From the NCBI GenBank assembly GCA_019915135.1, contig JAHLMK010000003.1:2232001-2296000 (forward strand): a stretch of DNA of 64,000 bases, given 5' to 3'. A model generated the notes under the pieces. That model was not told the DNA's origin and did not search any database. It worked only from the letters and a program-made list of their open reading frames with translations. A program made the translations under genes and the position numbers. Every line of letters begins with the position of its first letter. Position 1 is the first letter of the stretch. Below, piece after piece: positions 60,401 to 64,000 of the stretch. This DNA comes from Strobilurus pachycystidiatus (lineage: Eukaryota; Basidiomycota; Agaricomycetes; Agaricales; Physalacriaceae).

Positions 60401-63400
60401 GATATTCAGTGCTAGTACACCCTACGAGCAGAGATTAGATAACATAGTTAGGTCGAGTTGATGACCCACCTGCTGTGAAAGCATGATCTGCTTGATGTTC
60501 AACCTGATCGACTGTGTTTCTGGATTGGCGTCATTCTCAAGAACGTTTACAGATACATCGTGCAGATCGAGTCGGAAGTCCAAAGTGGATGGAGGCGTTT
60601 CCTCGACAGCAGGTTTCGCTTCCTCCTCTTCCTCCTCCTCAACGGTCGCTTTGGCAGTATACGACGTGAAGAAACTTGCGAGTGCGAAGACGGGATCAAC
60701 AGCGAATATGATTTTGGGGGAATCAATAGTCACAACCGCCAACGAAGAGCCGTTCGGTCCGCCTGTCATCGTATACAGTACCATAAACTGGTTGCGGTCA
60801 TGTTGAGCAGCTGGGATGATCTCTCGGAACTTCGTCTGCCCGGCACGGGTGTTGCTCATAGTGAAAGACTTCAAGATGACCTGTGCCTCTCCAGATCCAT
60901 CGGACAAGAGTTTGAAGCGAAGTTCGCTCTTGTTCAAGGCAAACCTTGCGATTCCGTGCTCTTTGAGTGTCGCTGTTGTCGTAGCAGACTCGTCATATAG
61001 GTGAAGCTTCACCGCATCGACAGTCACGACGAGATCGACAGTGGCCCATGCCCCAGTAGTAGTCAACTCAGGGGCCAGATTGGCCGACGACACAGTGGCC
61101 ACGGCTGAACTGGACTGTTCCGGGGTGGGATTTGAGCTTGAAGCCGATGTCTCAGCTTGGGCGTATCCTTCCGGTGCACCGGCTAAAACCCTTGGTATCG
61201 ATTGGGCAAGCTGCATCAGGATGCCATACTGCACTTGTGTCAAATGCAGTCGGACGTCCGAGATTTTGACGGAGATCTTTGCAGCTCAAGTTAGAAACAC
61301 AACCACCGCCAATGTTGTGCACGAACCTGGGAATCAGGCACATCCAGCACTCGCGAACGATCAACACCGACGACCTGATTGATCTCTGCTGACACGTCTA
61401 TGTCATCAATGATCTTGAGCGTGGACAACGTGGCGTCGTAATGGATGTTGGACACCAATTGGATTCCTTGCAGGCCAGCGACAATCTGATTTCTGTCCGC
61501 CTCCGATGAATTGCGGGCTGTGATCTCCCCTAGTCGCAACACCAGACTGTCTCTGGAGGTAGCAGGATCAAATGGAAAGACGACGATGGGAGATTTCACG
61601 GAGATGTCGTACTGCATCCTGTCGATCTCTGGTGCACTCTGAACGGCGGCCTGAGTGGCGGCATCATACAGGCCCTTCAGTCTCGCGAATTTGACCAGGA
61701 AGAGGTAGATGTCATGCAATGGTTGCTCGAGGAAGTGGAGCTTGAGTGAGGCCGTGGAAAGAGATATCGTTGACTTGATGCCGTTATAACCAGCCTCATC
61801 GGGATCGTACGTTTGGTAACCAAACTCTGCGAAGTTTTGGCCCTCGATAGAGAGAATCTGAGAAAACTCGTGATCTGCGCCATATTTGCTTCCATCGTTG
61901 GTCAAAGAGAGACTGCCAAGTCGCCCAGAAACTCGCAATGTCTTGGCCAAAACCATCACCCCGACATCGGCCGTGGATAATGACAGCGTCGCCAGATTTT
62001 CCTGGCCGTTCACGAGAATGACTGTGGTTTGTGTCAGGCTTACTGTCTACTCTGAAGAAAACCTACGGACCTTGAACACTTGCAAGATTCACGGAGACGG
62101 AGATCTTCCCGTCATTGTTGTTCTCCGCTACTTGTGCCTCATCCTGCAGCGTCGCAACCTCTGCTTCCGGAAGAGTGGGCGTGTTCGACTGAGGCACGAA
62201 AGTAGTCATGATGAAGTCATACAACGAGATTACGGGCTCTGGTGCAGCTCGGAAGATGAAGGTGGATATTCGAACGTCAACCTTTTGGTCAATGCTGTCG
62301 TAAACAGTAATGAACTCTGGCGACTCCTTCTGCACGCGAGTGTATGACACGGAGAGGAGGTCCATATCTTGAGCGGTGTCGAGTTCTGCAGATGACATGA
62401 ACCTGATGGGTCCACCGTCTGGTCGATTGAGGTTCATTGTCAAGGCTCTGGACACTCTTGAGTGAATCGAAAGTGAAGTGCTTGAAGACACTCACCGCAA
62501 GTTGACGTCAACCTTCATGTCAAACTTGGCGAGAGCAAATATGAGACGGAATCGATCCAGAGACACGTCTCCTAAGGCTTTCTCGACATTGTCCGCGTTG
62601 GCCTTGAAGACACAGACTTTGAGTTGGTCGACCCGGAAGTCGAACTCGAAGACATGCTGATGAAGGTCAGGATGCTGAAGATGATAAATTCAGTGATTTG
62701 GATGCGTGAAAACGTGTTATCCTTACTTCAGGCAACCCTTCATTGGCCTCGAAGAACTCCTCCGAGTCCCGAGAGTCATCCGCATCGTCGCCTTCGTCCT
62801 CCACGTTGTACTCAACCTCGTTCTGGTTGAAGAAACCTTGAGGCATGGACTGAGGCATGGAAAACTTGATGGCACGATCATCCACTGGTTTGTCATCACC
62901 AAACTTCGGGATGGCGACGTCGATGAGGCGCATCAAGGCCTTGTACTTCAAATCCGACAGATTGAGCTGGAGTGTCGGCAAACTCGCGGAGACTTTGAAG
63001 CGTGCCAGACTCAGGACACTAGGCACGATCGAGTTCTGTACCTGGAGGTCGATATTGATGCGCTCGACAAGGTGAAGAACATCCGTCTTGTCCGATGTTA
63101 GAGCGCGACGACAAGATTCGAGGTCGGTACCGAGAATAAACTATAACTTCGTGTCAGTTCAAAAGCCACAGAGTATTTCACAAATATCTCACCTGGGCAG
63201 CTTCCAACTTCAAGGTGAACTTGTCATACATGAGCGACTGCAGTCGCTTGTAGTCCTCATCGTTGTACTGCTGGTTCCGCTTGAGGTGGATGTCTTTGAT
63301 GGCATCCTTGTCGGCAAGATCGCTCTCGATAGCGACATGACCGGCGTCAATGAGCAAGTGCTTGCACTGGTACGTCGTAACACTGTATAAGATGAGCCCA

Positions 63401-64000
63401 GGGTTACAGTTCTTGAGCAGAGAGTATACTTACTCCTCTGGAATGACTATGACAGGTGCATTCATGTCCATCTGGATGTCGATGGTCTTGTGATTCTGGA
63501 GTGCGAACTCCAAACCAGCTCGCGTTTCCTTGCCCAGGCCCTCGAGCGTTTGACCCGCAGCGGTCTACAAGAAAATTCAGACGCGTCGCAAACGATAGAC
63601 GTAAATGACATACCAGGAGGGCTTCGACAGACTCAAGTTGACTCTCCGGCGGTTTGAAGAATTGATAAACCGCTTCAACGTACCCTTTGTGGTAAATAAT
63701 CTCCGTATGTCGCATGCGCACAGTCAACGCATTGTCGGCACGCTCATCCAAAGGTTTATTCTCGAATTTGACAAACAGGAATGGGTCTTCCCGATCATCT
63801 ATCTCCGCCAGGTTCTTCACGTACATGATCTTGGGATGCATGGTGTCTTTTGTGGTCCCATCGAAGACTGTGAAATCCATGAGAGATATTGACGCCTCCA
63901 GGTTGTCCGTTCGTTGAATGACATCGGCACCAAAGGCGTCGAAAACGATCGAGATGATGTCCTCAGCTCTGCCATGCGGGTCGTTCTTCAGCACAAAGGA
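54457..64000 (-). CDS. vps13: VPS13 bridge-like lipid-transfer protein, N-terminus beyond the right edge
   Basis: Moves bulk phospholipid at membrane contact sites. Read from 64000 leftward, the window starts inside the lipid-groove rod: RNQQYNDEDYKRLQSLMYDK, VPSVLSLARFKVSASLP and SVKSPIVVFPFDPATSRDSL. Adaptor-binding (VAB) repeats lie around 57-60 kb, with SPPINIEDIGSVHFRL and FSIEDVG-type beta modules. The C-terminal signature is DVLRQLYRILGSADFIGNPV, then VSSGVADIFYEPFNGVVMHG, GAFGFFKGVGKGVVG, and a PH-like end with YWMRDLNNGVYRKECY and a stop at 54457-54459. Over 2,500 residues are encoded here in about 25 exons. No frame break was seen. The start codon and the N-terminal chorein domain lie outside the window. 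Confidence 0.92.

Overview
The window is nuclear DNA of a filamentous basidiomycete, most likely an Agaricomycete. Genes are densely packed on both strands and cut by many short GT-AG introns, mostly 45-65 bp. Exon-intron chains splice in frame into typical fungal proteins: PDR-type ABC transporter, Rec8, Hsp104, Dcp2, VPS13. I found no rRNA, tRNA, CRISPR array or intact transposon.

Left end (1-12.7 kb): a DHA2-type MFS transporter runs off the left edge and has probable reading-frame lesions. A tandem pair of paralogous membrane proteins with a GRAM-like C-terminus follows, then a full-length PDR/ABCG transporter. 13-19.3 kb: the meiotic cohesin kleisin Rec8, isopentenyl-diphosphate isomerase, and an uncharacterised protein on the minus strand. 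19.3-21.1 kb is gene-poor. 21.1-31.3 kb: an aminoglycoside-phosphotransferase-like kinase, mitochondrial pyruvate carrier subunit MPC1, DNA ligase I, a disordered Gln-rich protein, an uncharacterised protein, and the complex I zinc subunit NDUFS6. 31.9-35.1 kb: an Ime2/Crk1-type kinase. 35.1-38.5 kb is a gene-poor island with one possible decayed membrane-protein gene.

Right part (38.6-64 kb): decapping enzyme Dcp2, PP1 inhibitor Ypi1, a MYND-finger protein, Hsp104, a small membrane protein, a NIPA-type magnesium transporter, a DENN-domain protein, and most of VPS13, which enters from beyond the right edge.

The genes are mostly housekeeping, with several head-to-head pairs on very short shared promoters (72, 77, 164 and 201 bp). 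I do not see a co-transcribed novel system or a secondary-metabolite cluster. The best second-look items are a hidden first exon of DNA ligase I that gives mitochondrial and nuclear start codons plus a canonical PIP box, a step-type heat-shock element array 5' of HSP104, the tandem GRAM-like duplication with conserved splice sites, the MFS frame lesions, a GC-AG intron and micro-exons, and several uncharacterised genes that look conserved.
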